Source: Armatimonadota bacterium
GTDB lineage: Bacteria; Armatimonadota; Fimbriimonadia; Fimbriimonadales; Fimbriimonadaceae
Direction: 5' to 3'
DNA length: 8,009 nt
Assembly (NCBI GenBank): GCA_023392285.1
Contig: JAEVZK010000076.1
Span: forward strand, 1-8,009
The position numbers were made by a program, and so were the translations under genes. Below, piece after piece: positions 6,659 to 8,009 of this stretch; position 1 is the stretch's first letter, and each line of letters opens with the position of its first letter. The notes under the pieces were generated by a model. That model was not told the origin of the DNA. It made no database searches and saw nothing but the letters and a program-made list of their open reading frames with translations.

Positions 6659-7108
6659 CTAGGAGACGGAGGTCCAGCTACTTTGCTGGATCTCTTCTTC
6701 TCTCAAAAAGTTGCGAGACAGGCGAGCGTACTTGAGCAGTCGAAGCGTGACGCCCCCAAGCAAGTAGAAGATCCCCGACCCGAGTAAGAGAGTTCCCAAA
6801 AAAGTGGGATCCCCAACCATCGCTTGTTGCCTTATTAGGGAGATAAAGAGGAAGAACCCGGCAATCCAAAAACTGCCGAAAAAGCCAAATTGGAGGAAGA
6901 GCCAGCCTGGCTTCATTTTGAGGGCTCCCCAAGACATAGCCACCAAACAGCCAGAAACATTGAACAATGTAATATCCCCCGGGATTGGCGAATAGAGGAT
7001 CTCTAATGTATAGGCCGTCATGCAGGCAGCCGCAATGATGAGCTGCAAGGACAGCAAAAACTTGTCTATCCCGCGAATCACCGGCTTGCCCGCCTGAGTT
7101 GGCAACAC
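6659..7108 (-). CDS. Small four-helix membrane protein, function unknown
   Basis: This 149-residue protein is not recognised. Hydrophobic segments lie at about 17-37, 46-63, 69-92 and 103-125, followed by a charged tail (KYARLSRNFLREEE) likely to be cytoplasmic. Between helices 2 and 3 is WGALKMKPGW (60-69), whose W-K-K-W spacing recurs in the upstream gene (71-79 there). The start is GTG at 7108; the frame upstream holds no ATG, GTG or TTG before a stop. A perfect TATAAT (7120-7115) ends 6 nt before this GTG. The stop lies 2 bp from the stop of the convergent CuAO_N gene. It is probably a downstream partner or paralogue of the 7180-7614 gene. Confidence 0.72.
   Translation of the reverse strand: MLPTQAGKPVIRGIDKFLLSLQLIIAAACMTAYTLEILYSPIPGDITLFNVSGCLVAMSWGALKMKPGWLFLQFGFFGSFWIAGFFLFISLIRQQAMVGDPTFLGTLLLGSGIFYLLGGVTLRLLKYARLSRNFLREEEIQQSSWTSVS
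6670..6693. terminator. Hairpin at the convergent gene ends, candidate terminator
   Basis: AGGTCCAGC / GCTGGATCT form a 9-bp stem (one G-U pair) around a TACTTT loop, followed on the plus strand by a pyrimidine-rich CTTCTTCTCTC. It lies 14 nt after the stop of the CuAO_N gene but inside the last codons of the opposite gene. The tail is C/T-mixed and not a clean U-run, so efficiency is uncertain. Confidence 0.45.
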
Positions 7109-7114
7109 GTCTCC

Positions 7115-7120
7115 ATTATA
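7115..7120 (-). promoter_or_regulatory. Candidate -10 element (TATAAT) for the 6659-7108 gene
   Basis: A perfect TATAAT on the minus strand ends 6 nt before the GTG start codon, so a transcript from it would be leaderless or nearly so. No good -35 hexamer is seen at 16-18 nt. The GGAG in between is only 2 nt from the GTG, too close for a normal ribosome binding site. Confidence 0.4.
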
Positions 7121-7124
7121 AGTT

Positions 7125-7180
7125 AATTCTCGTCACCAGGAAAACGGCGAACCCGATGACGTCATGCCCGGTGACGAATT
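7125..7180. repeat. Inverted repeat enclosing a second palindrome in the 7109-7179 spacer
   Basis: AATTC-T-CGTCACC (7125-7137) is complementary to GGTGACGAATT (7170-7180) with one bulged base; CGTCACC/GGTGACG is a perfect 7-bp core. Between the arms lies the perfect palindrome ATGACGTCAT (7156-7165). The structure nearly fills the 71-bp spacer between the two small membrane genes. It could be an operator, a transcript-end hairpin (no U-tract) or an RNA-stability element. Confidence 0.5.
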
Positions 7181-7614
7181 CAAGATTGTGAGGCGCGAGG
7201 CAGTGATGGAAGCGCTCCACGTAATTGAAGAAGTCCCTTATACAATGCCAAGATTGTCGCAAACGCGGTGACCACCGTTCCTATAGGGTTTGTCTTAAAT
7301 TTTGAAACGAGCACGATACAAGACAGACTGATGAAAGCAATCGCCAATACGAGTAGAGCTGCATGCAATTGAAATGCCCAGCGCTTGCCCTTTATACAAG
7401 CCCAAACGACTGCGAGATACAAGAAGTTGAGATCGAAAGCGACTTGGGCTTCAATGGGGCCATCTCGCAAAAGAACTGAGAGTGCGGCAACTGCAAGAAC
7501 AAAAGCAATTAATCCGACGGCCCCCAAAAAGTCAAATAATTCGACATCCATCCAATCCGGACGCAGCCGGCGCCTGAGCGTCTCTGTGGGTGACCATTGG
7601 AGGATCGAACGCAT
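7180..7614 (-). CDS. Small four-helix membrane protein, function unknown (possible paralogue of 6659-7108)
   Basis: This 144-residue protein is not recognised. The N-terminal 28 residues are polar with a basic cluster (RRRLRPD, 14-20), followed by hydrophobic segments at about 29-50, 56-74, 80-104 and 111-131 and a basic/Ser tail. WACIKGKRW (71-79) between helices 2 and 3 parallels WGALKMKPGW in the downstream gene, and size and helix spacing also match. The ATG at 7614 has AAAGG 7 nt upstream, a reasonable ribosome binding site, so this start is well supported. An AT-rich TTATAAAA (7652-7645, minus) upstream could belong to its promoter. It is the first of two minus-strand genes separated by a 71-bp structured spacer. 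Confidence 0.72.
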   Translation of the reverse strand: MRSILQWSPTETLRRRLRPDWMDVELFDFLGAVGLIAFVLAVAALSVLLRDGPIEAQVAFDLNFLYLAVVWACIKGKRWAFQLHAALLVLAIAFISLSCIVLVSKFKTNPIGTVVTAFATILALYKGLLQLRGALPSLPRASQS

Positions 7615-7885
7615 GGATGTGCCTTTCAGTGGGTGTCTTGTCTATTTTATAACACTTCAATAACTTTCAAGGATTGAAGCGAAACTGATCTTGACGAATT
7701 TGCATTTCGCCTTCCCTAAATATGTGTGGCTTTCAGAATTCACGATCAGCACAATCGAGAACTGCTCATGAATGGACGCCCTGGGCGAGGAGGGTTAAGC
7801 GACATCAGTTTTCGAACCTCGGGCACCTCTGCCCGCAGACGCACCATCTCTGCGCTATATAGGTGGAGAGCCCTAGCGGGCTCTC
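7615..7885. other. Gene-free stretch with small inverted repeats
   Basis: No convincing coding frame is visible on either strand. The left part holds the ribosome binding site and probable promoter of the 7614 minus gene. From about 7777 several short inverted repeats occur: CGAGG/CCTCG (7786-7790, 7817-7821), CGGGC/GCCCG (7820-7824, 7831-7835), GCAGA/TCTGC (7835-7839, 7849-7853), then the strong hairpin at 7866-7885. They could be part of a small RNA, or a remnant of a gene cut off by the IS; neither is established. Confidence 0.4.
7866..7885 (+). terminator. Hairpin abutting the insertion sequence, probable interrupted terminator
   Basis: GAGAGCCC-TAGC-GGGCTCTC is a perfect 8-bp stem with a 4-nt loop. 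It resembles the stem of an intrinsic terminator, but only a single T follows before the IS end at 7886, so the expected U-tract may lie on the far side of the element. Which transcript it served is not visible. Confidence 0.5.
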
Positions 7886-8009
7886 TGGACTGCGGCAGAA
7901 AAGTGAGACACTAAGTGGTGGCTAATTTCTCTTTTTCTAGTTTGGCCTCAAACTGGTCGGGAGACTCGTATCCGAGGCTGGAGTGGAGTCTGTCTGGATT
8001 GTAGATGCC
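7886..8009 (-). mobile_element. IS3-family insertion sequence, terminal part
   Basis: The element enters from the right edge. Its end is placed at 7886 because TGGACTGCGGCAG opens a terminal-repeat-like sequence (about 7886-7910) that begins with TG, as is usual for IS3 ends, and it stops immediately before the transposase stop codon, typical spacing for this family. The other end and the target duplication lie outside the window, so the boundary is inferred. Confidence 0.7.
7911..8009 (-). CDS. IS3-family transposase OrfB, C-terminal 32 residues (partial)
   Basis: The minus-strand frame running in from the right edge to TAG at 7911-7913 reads YNPDRLHSSLGYESPDQFEA followed by a Lys/Glu-rich tail. 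YN-x2-R-x-HSSLGY-x-SP-x2-FE is the hallmark C-terminal end of the DDE (rve) catalytic domain of IS3-family OrfB transposases, just after the catalytic Glu. The catalytic residues and OrfA are outside the window, so intactness cannot be judged. Confidence 0.92.
   Translation of the reverse strand, partial: GIYNPDRLHSSLGYESPDQFEAKLEKEKLATT

Noticed and set aside
7801..7835. tRNA-like T-loop TTCGAAC
   Set aside because: The flanking 5-mers do not pair, and no acceptor, D or anticodon arms can be drawn.
7726..7914. 62-residue plus-strand ORF at the right end
   Set aside because: It runs across the hairpin and through the IS terminal repeat, and its composition is Arg/Ser-rich without domain character.

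Overview
The window is about 8 kb of moderately GC-rich bacterial DNA. It carries nine complete or partial chromosomal genes and, at its right edge, the end of an insertion sequence. The DnaK has the insert in its first quadrant typical of Gram-negative-type Hsp70s. A secreted protein joins a copper-amine-oxidase-N-type domain to a VirB10-like beta domain and a glycine zipper. Together with RqcH this would fit Armatimonadota (Fimbriimonas-like) or another deep-branching group, but that placement is an inference and not firm.

Left block, minus strand (1-1991): an uncharacterised two-repeat protein (1407-1991), a lipoate/octanoyl transferase-family protein (739-1392) and the N-terminal part of RqcH (1-738, running off the left edge). 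They are spaced 14 bp and 0 bp apart, so they look like one operon. RqcH is the ribosome-quality-control factor that adds alanine tails to stalled nascent chains. Next to this block is dnaK (2135-4045, minus), a single-gene unit closed by a clear intrinsic terminator at 2081-2113.

Middle block, plus strand: diverging from dnaK is a pair of unrecognised genes. One encodes a four-helix membrane protein with a GTG start (4190-4639); the other a 264-residue protein (4649-5443) in the same reading frame, separated only by a TAG and three codons. After a 130-bp spacer with overlapping perfect palindromes and a good ribosome binding site comes the secreted CuAO_N/VirB10-like protein (5574-6656).

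Right block: two small four-helix membrane proteins on the minus strand (7180-7614 and 6659-7108) resemble each other in layout and in a W-K-K-W signature and may be old tandem paralogues. The second ends 2 bp from the convergent CuAO_N gene. A gene-free stretch (7615-7885) ends in a strong hairpin, and an IS3-family element begins directly at its foot (inverted repeat from 7886, transposase C-terminus 7911-8009).

I see no CRISPR array, tRNA, rRNA, phage genes or recognisable defence system. The most notable points are possible leaderless promoters at dnaK and 7108, the palindromic operator-like site before 5574, the IS placed at a terminator hairpin, and the unrecognised membrane/soluble gene pair. 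Most of the window is ordinary housekeeping plus lineage-specific hypothetical genes.
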